Shown: positions 16,354 through 24,306 of the stretch, in pieces
Position numbering within the stretch: position 1 is the first letter of the stretch
Layout of the letters: every line of letters begins with the position of its first letter
Assembly: GCF_002140915.1 (NCBI RefSeq)
Contig: NZ_NGKU01000001.1
Coordinates: 788,799-852,798, forward strand
DNA length: 64,000 bases
Direction of reading: 5' to 3'
Source: Candidatus Enterococcus testudinis
GTDB lineage: Bacteria > Bacillota > Bacilli > Lactobacillales > Enterococcaceae
The notes under the pieces: model-generated
Seen by the model: the letters and a program-made list of their open reading frames with translations, nothing else
The model's database searches: none
What the model was told of the DNA's origin: nothing
Position numbers and translations under genes: made by a program

Positions 16354-17215
16354 TTTTACCCCCTCCTAATTTCATTTGTACCAAGCCTAATAGCAACAAA
16401 ATGACAAAGAGGACCATAGATGCAGCACTGGCGTAGCCGACACGCATCTTGTCAAAGCCGGTGGTATAGATATACTGCACGATAAACATATTGTCAGTCC
16501 CAGGACCACCATTCGTTAAAGACTGGACCAACGCAAACTCTTTCATGGAACCAATGGATGCCAATAAAATCACCATAAATGAGGTTGGCTTCAGCATTGG
16601 AATCGTAATAAAGCGCAATTTATTCCAAAAACTCGCACCATCGATTTCGGCTGCTTCATATAAGGAACGGGGGATATTTTTTAATGCTGCGGTAAATTGC
16701 AATATATTGAAGGCTGTCCCACCCCAAATGGCTGCCAAAATGATTACGGAAAAGGCAGCATTGGAATCAGTAAACCAAGGAATGGTTTGTTGACCGCTTT
16801 GTTCTAACAGAAAGTTGATGAAGCCGAAGTTTTCGCCGAATAACCATTTCCAGATGACCCCAGCAATAATACCTGAAATCGTCCAAGGCAGAAAGAAAAT
16901 GATTTTGGCGAGGAAACGTCCTTTAGCTAAGTCACTATTCAATAAAAGTGCGATGGCTAATGAAATCACATAAATACTTGGGACCAATATAATCACGTAG
17001 CGAAATGTACGAAACAAGGCTTTATAAAAACTATCATCGCGAAATAATTCTTGATAGTTTGCTAAACCAATAAAGTTTGCTTCAGCAAACCCTTTGTAGT
17101 CTGTTAACGAGTAATACAAACCTAAAATGGCTGGAATCAAAAAGAACAGCACGAATAAAATAATGCTCACACCAGTGAATAGCAATGGCCATTTGTGTTT
17201 ATGTAACGTATGCAT
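16343..17215 (-). CDS. Sugar ABC transporter permease (MalF type)
   Basis: 290 residues, six membrane segments, with the EAA loop EAAEIDGASFWNKLRFITIPMLKPT. ATG 17215 is preceded by GGAGGGG. An in-frame TTG 15 nt upstream overlaps this site and is rejected. Partner of the MalG-type permease, with which it overlaps. Confidence 0.92.
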   Translation of the reverse strand: MHTLHKHKWPLLFTGVSIILFVLFFLIPAILGLYYSLTDYKGFAEANFIGLANYQELFRDDSFYKALFRTFRYVIILVPSIYVISLAIALLLNSDLAKGRFLAKIIFFLPWTISGIIAGVIWKWLFGENFGFINFLLEQSGQQTIPWFTDSNAAFSVIILAAIWGGTAFNILQFTAALKNIPRSLYEAAEIDGASFWNKLRFITIPMLKPTSFMVILLASIGSMKEFALVQSLTNGGPGTDNMFIVQYIYTTGFDKMRVGYASAASMVLFVILLLLGLVQMKLGGGKNDV

Positions 17216-17254
17216 GATAATCCCCTCCAACCCTTCATAGCATGTCGCCTATGG

Positions 17255-17330
17255 AAAAGAACCGAATAAGTGTTAGGACGATCACTGCAAAAGATGAGTG
17301 AATCGCATCTGACACTTGTTCAGGTTCTTT
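17255..17330 (-). terminator. Internal hairpin between binding-protein and permease genes
   Basis: Long arms AGAACC-GAA-AAGTGT / ACACTT-TTC-GGTTCT followed on the minus strand by TTTT. Probably a partial terminator or 3' stabiliser, giving more binding protein than permease. Confidence 0.65.
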
Positions 17331-17346
17331 CATCGGCTTATTTTGC

Positions 17347-18600
17347 TTATTTTTTTAGAAAACCGTCATTGTAATCTTGGATTGTTTTCTCAATGGCGTC
17401 GTCCAACGAAATTTCATCATTCAAGACTTGCACGATGGCTTCTTTATAGGCACCTGTCAAACCTGTATAGCCCTTCATACTCATGGTGACTTGATCATTG
17501 GTTTGTTTACCGCTGATTGGTTGTGCCGCTGCGGCAATTTCTTGGTTATAGATTTCGTAGGCATCTTGGCCTTGTTCATACTCGATCGTCATGTCTTCGA
17601 CAGCTGGCAAATAACCAGCATAGGTACAGAGTTGTTTGTAGTTTTCTTCTTCGTATAGCCACTCAATGAACTTTTGTCCTTCTTCACTATTCTTACTGTT
17701 GCTGAAACCAGTAATAAAGTTGCCACCCATATTCAATGCGCGGGTTTCTTGCGCAGGGGCGTAAACAGACTGCCATTTGAAATTGCTGATATTATTAGAA
17801 AAATCGACGATTTGCCAACTGCCGGAGAAGTAGGCTGGGACACGACCGCTTTTGAACATCGCCGAGGCATCTTCTCCTGAGGTCCAAACAGACTTAGGCA
17901 TCACACCATCGTTGTTCAAGTCAATAAATTTTTGCAACGCTTCTTTTGTCGCATCATCTGTTGTATAAGAATCGCCACTATCATCTAGGAAGAAATCTTG
18001 TCCGCCATATTGATACGTAAAGGCCCGCAGTCGATGGTCAGATGCATCCATGACCATACCATATTTGGCATCGGTCTTTTCAACAACTTCATTTATGGCA
18101 TCAAGAAATTCATCCCATGTCCAAATATCGTCTTCGGATTGTGGATAGGCTACACCAGCTTCATCAAACAAATCGGTATTCAAAAATAAACCGGTAGCGG
18201 TTACATCTGATGGTAAGGCTTTCACCACATCTTCTTCATTTTTGATGGTCATAGATTCTAATGTATTGGCATCATCCGCAACTGCCGTCAAATCCATCAA
18301 GTATTCATTCCAATCTGGCAAGACGGTTGACACACGGACAACTTCAGGCGCATCATCCGCCTGTACAGCTTTCGTGATTTTCGTTAATAAATCATCGTAG
18401 GGCACATCTGTCACTTCAACGGTTACGCCAGTTTCCTCTTTGTACTTCTCAGCCATTTTGGTGTAGGCACCGCCTTCACTTGTGTCACCTGAGACAAACA
18501 TTCGGATTTCTTTGGCATCAGAACTATCACCATTGCCGCAACCTGCTACTAAGAGTAAAGCTGCCATGCTTATAATTGTCATCCCTAACTTCTTATTCAT
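17347..18600 (-). CDS. Sugar ABC transporter substrate-binding lipoprotein
   Basis: 417 residues. The signal peptide ends in LLLVAGC, a lipobox. The body carries the family-1 solute-binding segments KEIRMFVSGDTSEGG, YKEETGVTVEVTDVPYDDLLTKITKAVQADDAPEVVRV, FKSGRVPAYFSGSWQI and MGGNFITGFSNSKNSEEGQKFIEWLYEEENYKQ. It captures a carbohydrate at the cell surface for CUT1-type import. The ATG with AGGGAG upstream is preferred over a longer frame lacking a signal peptide. No ATPase gene is nearby, so an MsmX-like shared ATPase is likely. The sugar is unknown. Confidence 0.92.
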   Translation of the reverse strand: MNKKLGMTIISMAALLLVAGCGNGDSSDAKEIRMFVSGDTSEGGAYTKMAEKYKEETGVTVEVTDVPYDDLLTKITKAVQADDAPEVVRVSTVLPDWNEYLMDLTAVADDANTLESMTIKNEEDVVKALPSDVTATGLFLNTDLFDEAGVAYPQSEDDIWTWDEFLDAINEVVEKTDAKYGMVMDASDHRLRAFTYQYGGQDFFLDDSGDSYTTDDATKEALQKFIDLNNDGVMPKSVWTSGEDASAMFKSGRVPAYFSGSWQIVDFSNNISNFKWQSVYAPAQETRALNMGGNFITGFSNSKNSEEGQKFIEWLYEEENYKQLCTYAGYLPAVEDMTIEYEQGQDAYEIYNQEIAAAAQPISGKQTNDQVTMSMKGYTGLTGAYKEAIVQVLNDEISLDDAIEKTIQDYNDGFLKK

Positions 18601-19011
18601 GATATTTCGCTCCCTTATATTTTGTTTTGAATGTTCAAATAAACCCTCAACTTCAACCATAACTGAAACGTGGGTATGTGAATGTAACAACTGTCATAAG
18701 AATATAGCGGTGAAAGGAAAGTATAGATAGGTGATAAAATTTCTTATTTGATGAAATGAAACACCTGTTGTTCTTTCTTAGTGTAGCGGAAAAAGGGGAA
18801 AACACAAAGTAAAACGATTTCATTTTGGCGGCTTATCTTAAAACAACGCGTTAAGAGTGGTTTTTATGTAAATGTCCACTTACTAAAATCCTTAATATAA
18901 CAAGGTTTCTCAACTTTTTTTTGCGATTGAGAGCAAATCTTTTGTCTAATTTAACAAAGAAGCGTAACATAAACAGTGTAATAAATATCAAACAGAAAGA
19001 AGGAGAAAAAC
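18601..19011. promoter_or_regulatory. Divergent control region of the sugar ABC operon and the GlsB-like gene
   Basis: On the minus strand TTGTGT, 16 nt, TACACT is a possible promoter for the ABC operon. A cre-like site GTAAAACGATTTCA (18809-18822, 12 of 14 matches to TGWNANCGNTNWCA on one strand) lies just upstream of that -35, fitting CcpA control of sugar uptake. On the plus strand TTGTCT, 17 nt, TAACAT near 18932 could drive the GlsB-like gene. No ORF with a ribosome site is seen. Confidence 0.4.
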
Positions 19012-19260
19012 ATGGGTTGGTTATGGACATTAATCGTAGGAGCTATTATCGGTTTGATCGCCGGTGCAATTACAAATAAAGGTGGATCAATGGGCTGGAT
19101 CGCGAACATTGTTGCTGGTTTAGTCGGCGCTGCAATTGGTCAAGGACTATTAGGTTCTTGGGGACCATCATTAGCTGGAATGGCATTAGTTCCTTCAATC
19201 ATTGGTGCGGTTATCGTGGTTGCTGTAGTGTCATTTTTCTTAGGACGCTCTAAAGCCTAA
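19012..19260 (+). CDS. GlsB/YeaQ/YmgE family stress-response membrane protein
   Basis: 82 residues with three hydrophobic segments: LWTLIVGAIIGLIAGAIT, GWIANIVAGLVGAAIGQGLLG and SIIGAVIVVAVVSFFLG. The glycine-rich pattern is typical of transglycosylase-associated or GlsB proteins, which in enterococci accompany the Gls24 stress proteins. AAGGAG lies 7 nt before the ATG. Monocistronic with its own terminator. Confidence 0.88.
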   Translation: MGWLWTLIVGAIIGLIAGAITNKGGSMGWIANIVAGLVGAAIGQGLLGSWGPSLAGMALVPSIIGAVIVVAVVSFFLGRSKA

Positions 19261-19310
19261 TTATTCAGCTATTGTATACATTTATTGATCACACATAGGA
19301 AACTATGGAT

Positions 19311-19358
19311 ACAAAGACAGGGATTGACGGATTCGTCAAGACCTGTCTTTTTTTTTGA
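19311..19358 (+). terminator. Intrinsic terminator
   Basis: AAGACAGG-TGAC / GTCA-CCTGTCTT stem followed by eight T. Confidence 0.85.
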
Positions 19359-19374
19359 TAAAAGTGCAATCCTT

Positions 19375-19403
19375 TTGTCAGAATGCAAATTACTCGGTAC
19401 ACT
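19375..19403 (+). promoter_or_regulatory. Promoter of the OsmC/Ohr gene
   Basis: TTGTCA, 17 nt, TACACT. No clear OhrR palindrome is seen. Confidence 0.6.
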
Positions 19404-19437
19404 AAATAGAGACTAAAAAAAGAGAGGAAGCGTATCA

Positions 19438-19839
19438 ATGAAAAAACAATATGAAACAGCAATGATCAATCGTGGTGGACGGGTTGGCGAAGTAGAGGCT
19501 CCTAATGGCAGTATGCATATGAAAATCGACAAACCAGGTATTCATAGTGAAGGCACCAACCCGGAACAGTTATTTGCAGCGGGCTATGCGTCTTGTTTTA
19601 ATGGCGCTGTACAGCATATGTTGAAAGAACATGCTATTGAATCTGAATCGGAAGTCAAAGCACGGGTTTCATTGTACCACCATGATGATGGCAGCTACCA
19701 AATCGGTGTGATTTTGGAAGTGTCATTGCCAGGGATCGAGAAAGAAGAAGCAGAAAAAATTGCAGAAGAAGCTCACGACTTTTGTCCGTATTCTCGTGCA
19801 ACTCGAGGCAATATCGATGTGGATGTGCAAGTGGTGTAA
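19438..19839 (+). CDS. Ohr/OsmC family peroxiredoxin
   Basis: 133 residues. Two redox cysteines sit in GYASCFNGAVQHM and DFCPYSRATRGNIDV, the canonical pair for thiol-dependent reduction of organic hydroperoxides. The N-terminal MINRGGRVGEVEAPNG and NPEQLFAAGYASC also fit Ohr. GAGAGGAAG precedes the ATG. The next gene starts 43 nt later on the same strand without an intervening terminator and may be cotranscribed. Confidence 0.9.
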   Translation: MKKQYETAMINRGGRVGEVEAPNGSMHMKIDKPGIHSEGTNPEQLFAAGYASCFNGAVQHMLKEHAIESESEVKARVSLYHHDDGSYQIGVILEVSLPGIEKEEAEKIAEEAHDFCPYSRATRGNIDVDVQVV

Positions 19840-19882
19840 CTGATTAGGATCGTTGAAAAGGATCGATGAAGGGGAGAAAGAG

Positions 19883-20929
19883 ATGAACAGAACATACGGT
19901 GTATTGATCAGTTTGTTCTTGGTTTGTCTCTTTTTGTTGTGGCGCACACTCAAAAGAAACAAACAAGAACAAACCTTGATGTTGGCGCAACTCAAGCGGT
20001 ATCCGTTGATTCAGCAGGCATGGACAGCTGCATTAGCGGCTAAAGAGCCAATCGTAAGGCTTGATGGGCTGGCGTCAGGGATGCTGGCAAGTACATATGA
20101 TAACAATCAACGGACGGATTGCCACCAAATGACGCCGCAAGGTTTGGCACTTTCTAAAGAATGGTTGTTTGTGTCGATGTACTGCGCTGATCACCAACAT
20201 CATTCGCAGATCATGGTCTATGACCGAACATCGGGACAGCTGCATAAGCAGGTCATCTTGCCCAAGCGTCCCCATGTTGGCGGTTTGGCCTACGATTCAT
20301 CTGAAGCGTTGCTTTGGGTGACGATCACTGGTCAAGGCAATGGCCGGGTAGGTGCGCTCTCGTTAGCTGCCATACTAGCCGATGACTCAGCAGAAACTGG
20401 TGTGCCGATCCATTTCCAATACTCGATAGATGTAGTGGCGATCGAGCGGGCATCGTACTTGACCTGTCATCATCAGGAACTTATAGCTGGCTCTTTTTCT
20501 TTGAAGAAAGTAGGGCACTTGGCTTATTACTCATTGGCGAAAGCCAAAGAGGAAGCAGTCTATGGCCAAAAGGGACAGATTTCTCCGCGTCGCTTGTTCG
20601 CGACCACCACAAAAGTCCAAAGCATCGCGATATACCAAGAGTGGCTATTTATGGTGCGGTCCTATGGTCCTAGGTCTAGTGAGGTTTGGGTCTTTCCAAA
20701 GGATACCGAGAGATTCAGCAGGAAAACTGTTTCGCTTCGCATCAAATGTCCGCCTTATCTTGAACAAATCGTGGTGGAAGATGATCGTCTGTATTGTTTG
20801 TTTGAAAGTGGCGCGACTGCTTATCGGCACAAAACATCATGGCCGATGGAAGAAGTGCTTGTCTTAGCTATTCCACTTTTATTGCACAAAAAAACCGGCT
20901 TCAAAAGAAACCGGCAGGGAAATATATAA
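19883..20929 (+). CDS. Membrane-anchored protein of unknown function, possible beta-propeller
   Basis: 348 residues from ATG 19883 (GGGGAG 6 nt upstream). An N-terminal membrane anchor (YGVLISLFLVCLFLLWR) is followed by an outside domain. Its repeated motifs are TPQGLALSKEWLFVSMYCADH, QIMVYDRTSGQLHKQVILPKRPHVGGLAYDSSEALLWVT, KVQSIAIYQEWLFMVRSYGP and LEQIVVEDDRLYCLFESG. These about 40-60-residue units, each ending in a strand followed by a short turn, look like propeller blades. No catalytic motif is recognised. Its 3' end contains the terminator of the convergent gene. Confidence 0.6.
   Translation: MNRTYGVLISLFLVCLFLLWRTLKRNKQEQTLMLAQLKRYPLIQQAWTAALAAKEPIVRLDGLASGMLASTYDNNQRTDCHQMTPQGLALSKEWLFVSMYCADHQHHSQIMVYDRTSGQLHKQVILPKRPHVGGLAYDSSEALLWVTITGQGNGRVGALSLAAILADDSAETGVPIHFQYSIDVVAIERASYLTCHHQELIAGSFSLKKVGHLAYYSLAKAKEEAVYGQKGQISPRRLFATTTKVQSIAIYQEWLFMVRSYGPRSSEVWVFPKDTERFSRKTVSLRIKCPPYLEQIVVEDDRLYCLFESGATAYRHKTSWPMEEVLVLAIPLLLHKKTGFKRNRQGNI
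20887..20914 (-). terminator. Terminator of the PepSY-like gene
   Basis: Minus-strand CCGGTTTC-TTTT-GAAGCCGG followed by TTTTTTT. It lies inside the last codons of the convergent plus-strand gene. Confidence 0.7.
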
Positions 20930-20933
20930 TGGC

Positions 20934-21278
20934 TTACTCAACAATGCTGCGTTGAATATCTAATACAGTACCAGTGCGCGCGTCTGCTAGAAATTCATAA
21001 GAGACTAGCTGTCCGTCTTCGGTCCGGGTGATGCCGCCAGTATACCCTTGGGAAGTTACAGCAAATTTACGCAGCGGTTGCTTTTCAAAGTTGATCCAAG
21101 AGCCTTCAATCGGTCCCTCTTTGACAAAAGCTGCTTTGATCGTTTCCAGAACATCATCCGCATGGAGATTCTGCTTGTTTTTTAACCAAATAGTGGAAAA
21201 GATTCCTCCGGCAAAACCTAATCCTAAGCCGACAGTCAGGCCGTTTTTAAAATAATGCATCGAGCGATGATTGTGCAT
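20934..21278 (-). CDS. Small membrane-anchored PepSY-like protein
   Basis: 114 residues with a histidine-rich start (MHNHRSMHYFKNG), one membrane segment (GLTVGLGLGFAGGIFSTIWL), then a domain VLETIKAAFVKEGPIEGSWI ... RKFAVTSQGYTGGITRTEDGQLVSYEFLADARTGTVLDI. The strand pattern near the end resembles PepSY domains, which inhibit or chaperone secreted peptidases. AAGGAGG lies 8 nt upstream of ATG 21278. Function not established. Confidence 0.6.
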   Translation of the reverse strand: MHNHRSMHYFKNGLTVGLGLGFAGGIFSTIWLKNKQNLHADDVLETIKAAFVKEGPIEGSWINFEKQPLRKFAVTSQGYTGGITRTEDGQLVSYEFLADARTGTVLDIQRSIVE

Positions 21279-21485
21279 GTGCTTGTCCTCCTTCATTCGA
21301 TTTTTCACACATGGTGTCGCTAGAGTGAAATCAGAAGTTAATTATCATAAGTGTAACATAGTTTAGTTTTTTTCTATAAGAAAAATAACCAGAATGCTGA
21401 AATTGCGTTATAATAAACCAATAACAAATCTTAAAATGAATAGTAAAAGAGGGGGCTAGGCTTGTTTTTTGACAAGCAATCAAAC

Positions 21486-22562
21486 ATGGAAGATAAAACA
21501 TTTCAACGAATCAAAGAATTGACAGAACTCCAAGGAACGAGCGGATTTGAGCAAGACGTCCGTGCCTATATGCGTAAAGCGATGACACCACTTGTAGATG
21601 AGGTGCAGCAAGATGGATTAGGCGGTATTTTTGGGATTCGACATCATCAAGATGAAGAGGCACCCCGAATCATGTTAGCTGCGCACATGGATGAAGTGGG
21701 TTTCTTAGTGACAACTGTGACTGAGCGCGGTCTCTTTAAAGTAACACCACTCGGGGGCTGGAATCCATACGTTGTGTCCGCCCAACGGTTTACGCTAAAA
21801 ACAGCAAAAGGGGACTATCCATGTGTATCATCTTCTGTACCTCCTCATTTGTTACGGGGGACTGGTGGCCAGAAATCTGTGGAAGTAACAGATATTCTGT
21901 TTGATGCTGGTTTTGAATCCAAAGAAGAAGCCGAAAGCTTTGGTGTCCGTCCTGGAGATACAGTTGTACCTCAAGTGGAAACGATCAAAACGGCAAATGG
22001 CAAACATATCATTTCAAAAGCTTGGGATAACCGTTATGGTTGTACTGTTGTATTGGATGCGTTAGAGGCATTGCAACAGGAACAATTGGGTCATACCTTG
22101 ATTGCCGGTGCCAATGTGCAAGAAGAAGTAGGTCTGCGGGGTTCTCGTCCTTCAGTGACCAAATTCAAGCCGGATCTATTTTTTGCGGTCGACTGTTCGC
22201 CTGCTGATGATACAGTGACAAAAAATGGCACCTTTGGTCATTTGGGCGAAGGTACGTTGCTGCGTATTTTTGATCCAGGTTTGATCATGCTCCCTGCAAT
22301 GAAAGAGTTCTTGTTAGATACAGCCGAAACACACCACATTCCTTACCAATATTTTGTTTCAAAAGGCGGTACGGATGCTGGTGCAGCCCACATGTCTAAC
22401 GAAGGAATCCCAAGCTCAGTGATAGGTGTACCAGGACGTTACATTCATACTCATCAAACATTATTTAGTATTGCAGATTATGAAGCAGCCCGTGAAATGG
22501 TAATCCAAGTGTTAAAGGCTTTGGATAAATCAACTGTCGATACGATCATAGCTGGAAAATAA
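21486..22562 (+). CDS. pepA: M42 family glutamyl aminopeptidase
   Basis: 358 residues. The metal ligands of the co-catalytic site are visible as His/Asp in LAAHMDEVG, Asp in ISKAWDNRYG, Glu-Glu in VQEEVGLRG, Asp in AVDCSPADD and His in GRYIHTHQ. It removes N-terminal acidic residues from peptides in the cytosol. MEDKTFQRIKELTELQG is the family start. A TTG at 21462 has AGAGGGGG at good spacing, whereas ATG 21486 is separated from that site by a small hairpin (GCTTGT / ACAAGC). Either start is possible. A TATAAT lies at 21409-21414. Confidence 0.88.
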   Translation: MEDKTFQRIKELTELQGTSGFEQDVRAYMRKAMTPLVDEVQQDGLGGIFGIRHHQDEEAPRIMLAAHMDEVGFLVTTVTERGLFKVTPLGGWNPYVVSAQRFTLKTAKGDYPCVSSSVPPHLLRGTGGQKSVEVTDILFDAGFESKEEAESFGVRPGDTVVPQVETIKTANGKHIISKAWDNRYGCTVVLDALEALQQEQLGHTLIAGANVQEEVGLRGSRPSVTKFKPDLFFAVDCSPADDTVTKNGTFGHLGEGTLLRIFDPGLIMLPAMKEFLLDTAETHHIPYQYFVSKGGTDAGAAHMSNEGIPSSVIGVPGRYIHTHQTLFSIADYEAAREMVIQVLKALDKSTVDTIIAGK

Positions 22563-22581
22563 TTGTAAACATCTGTTAGAC

Positions 22582-22612
22582 GAAAGTACTTCATTATGAA
22601 GTGCTTTTTTGT
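22582..22612 (+). terminator. Intrinsic terminator
   Basis: AGTACTTCAT / ATGAAGTGCT followed by six T. Confidence 0.8.
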
Positions 22613-22625
22613 TTATACCTAGTGT

Positions 22626-22655
22626 TTGGTTTTCCCAGCCAGAAAGGTGTATACT
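22626..22655 (+). promoter_or_regulatory. Promoter of the thioredoxin-like gene
   Basis: TTGGTT, 18 nt, TATACT. Confidence 0.55.
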
Positions 22656-22683
22656 TTATGTATAAAGAGAAAGTGGTGAGCGT

Positions 22684-22998
22684 GTGATTATTCCAAAAAA
22701 TATAGAAGAGTTAGCAACGTATGTAGAAAAAGGAAAAAATGTCTTCTTTTTTACCGCTGATTGGTGTGGGGATTGCCGATATATCAAACCGCAATTACCT
22801 GAGATCGAAGCGGATTTTCCAAATTACCAATTCATTGAAGTCGACCGTGACAAATTTATGGATGTAGCTGTTGAGTGGTCGATATTTGGCATTCCAAGTT
22901 TAGTGGTGATCGAAGATGGCAAAGAGCGTGGTCGATTGGTGAACAAAGACCGCAAAACAAAGGAAGAAATTGAAGCTTTCTTAACAAGTGTTCAATAA
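22684..22998 (+). CDS. Thioredoxin family protein
   Basis: 104 residues with GTG start. The thioredoxin active site is FFTADWCGDCRYIKPQLP (CGDC in place of the usual CGPC). The cis-proline is in FGIPSLVVIEDGKE. The Asp in the CxxC changes its expected redox potential, so it may be a specialised disulfide reductase. The universal stress gene follows after 18 nt with its own GGAGG, so the two likely form an operon. Confidence 0.88.
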   Translation: MIIPKNIEELATYVEKGKNVFFFTADWCGDCRYIKPQLPEIEADFPNYQFIEVDRDKFMDVAVEWSIFGIPSLVVIEDGKERGRLVNKDRKTKEEIEAFLTSVQ

Positions 22999-23016
22999 AG
23001 AACGGAGGATATTCAA

Positions 23017-23472
23017 ATGGATGCACAAAGATATCAAAATATATTAGTCGGAATCGACGGTTCTGAGCAAGCCAAAGACGCTTTCAAAAAAGCCGTGGAA
23101 GTTGCGCGACGCAATCAAGGGAAAGTCTATGCGGCAACGATCATTGATCAACAAATGCCGACAATGATGGGCTATGCACCATTAGATAGCTCCATTCTTG
23201 AACAAGAAAAAGATACCGCACAAAAAATGATCGACGAATGCAAAGCCTATGCAAAATCAGTAGACTTTGCCCTAGTTGAAGGGGTGATTGCCTATGGCTC
23301 AATCAAAGATGCATTGGCAACACAATTACCGGATGAATATAATATTGATTTGATCATGGTCGGTCAATCCGGCTTGAACGCGGTTGAACGTTTTATGATG
23401 GGCAGTGTCGCTAGTTTTGTGATCAGAGAAGCCCGTTGTGACGTGTTGATCGTTTCACCGCAAGATGCATAA
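23017..23472 (+). CDS. Universal stress protein (UspA family)
   Basis: 151 residues. It starts YQNILVGIDGSEQAKDAFKKAVEVA and ends with the ATP-binding MVGQSGLNAVERFMMGSVASFVIREARCDVLIV (G-x2-G-x9-G-S). The ATP-binding type of Usp is implied. Downstream of the thioredoxin-like gene; a terminator follows. Confidence 0.9.
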   Translation: MDAQRYQNILVGIDGSEQAKDAFKKAVEVARRNQGKVYAATIIDQQMPTMMGYAPLDSSILEQEKDTAQKMIDECKAYAKSVDFALVEGVIAYGSIKDALATQLPDEYNIDLIMVGQSGLNAVERFMMGSVASFVIREARCDVLIVSPQDA

Positions 23473-23492
23473 ATAATCTAGAACAGTAAAAA

Positions 23493-23548
23493 TAAAAAGC
23501 TGCTGGGCACAATCCACTTATGGCGTGTGTCAGCAGCTTTTTGGTTTT
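23493..23548 (+). terminator. Intrinsic terminator
   Basis: AAAAAGCTGCTG / CAGCAGCTTTTT arms with a long loop, followed by GGTTTTTT. Confidence 0.8.
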
Positions 23549-23641
23549 TTGTGACAAATCCAAGAGATTGATCGAAATACAATGACGAATCCCCAAAAAT
23601 TTGTTAAGATTATGGGCGGAATGATTGAAGGAGGAAATGAC

Positions 23642-24256
23642 GTGATTTTTGCATACAATAAAGAATATGTGAGTGATACCTTAATGGTGATCACTGAAAA
23701 CGACAAAGGCTTAGACCAAACAGTAACGCGCGTGGATCAAGTTGCCCAAATCAAAAATGAAGAAGGAACGATCGTTGGTTGGAACTTTTTTGCGATTTCA
23801 GATGTGATGACCATTGATGGCAGAGGCCAAGTGGCATTGTCGGATGCGCAGCTGGACCAATTGAATGAATTGATTGCTGCTGCGGGTTTTTCGGAACGCT
23901 TAACAAGCGACCATGCACCAAAAATCGTCGTTGGGTATGTTCAATCTTGTGAAGAACACCCAGATAGCGATCACTTATCTGTGACCCAAATCGATGTAGG
24001 TGATGAAGAAACGTTACAAATCGTTTGCGGTGCGGCCAATATCCGTAAAGGCTTGAAAGTTGTTGTTGCCAAGCCAGGCGCGATGATGCCTGACGGTCTG
24101 TTGATTTGGCCAGGTACATTACGAGGGATCGACAGTTATGGCATGGTCTGTTCAGCCAAAGAGTTACAGTTGCCGAATGCACCAATGAAAAAAGGAATTT
24201 TGGAATTGCCGCAAGACGCAGTTGTCGGCAGTGCCTTTCCCACTGGAAAAGCCTAA
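23642..24256 (+). CDS. ytpR: YtpR family tRNA-binding protein
   Basis: 204 residues from GTG 23642, which has AAGGAGG 7 nt upstream; the longer frame starts before the ribosome site. The C-terminal tRNA-binding (EMAP-like) domain carries IVVGYVQSCEEHPDSDHLSVTQIDVGDEETLQIVCGAANIRKGLKVVVAKPGAMMPDG. This matches the stand-alone homologue of the PheT N-terminus. It binds tRNA-like RNA; the cellular role is not settled. Confidence 0.9.
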   Translation: MIFAYNKEYVSDTLMVITENDKGLDQTVTRVDQVAQIKNEEGTIVGWNFFAISDVMTIDGRGQVALSDAQLDQLNELIAAAGFSERLTSDHAPKIVVGYVQSCEEHPDSDHLSVTQIDVGDEETLQIVCGAANIRKGLKVVVAKPGAMMPDGLLIWPGTLRGIDSYGMVCSAKELQLPNAPMKKGILELPQDAVVGSAFPTGKA

Positions 24257-24257
24257 A

Positions 24258-24302
24258 AAAACGCTCAACCACTTCCTGTTTTTGTGGTTGAGCGTTTTTT
24301 CG
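24258..24302. terminator. Bidirectional terminator
   Basis: AACGCTCAACCAC / GTGGTTGAGCGTT with runs of A and T on both sides, between the convergent ytpR and htrA genes. Confidence 0.9.
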
Positions 24303-24306
24303 ATGT

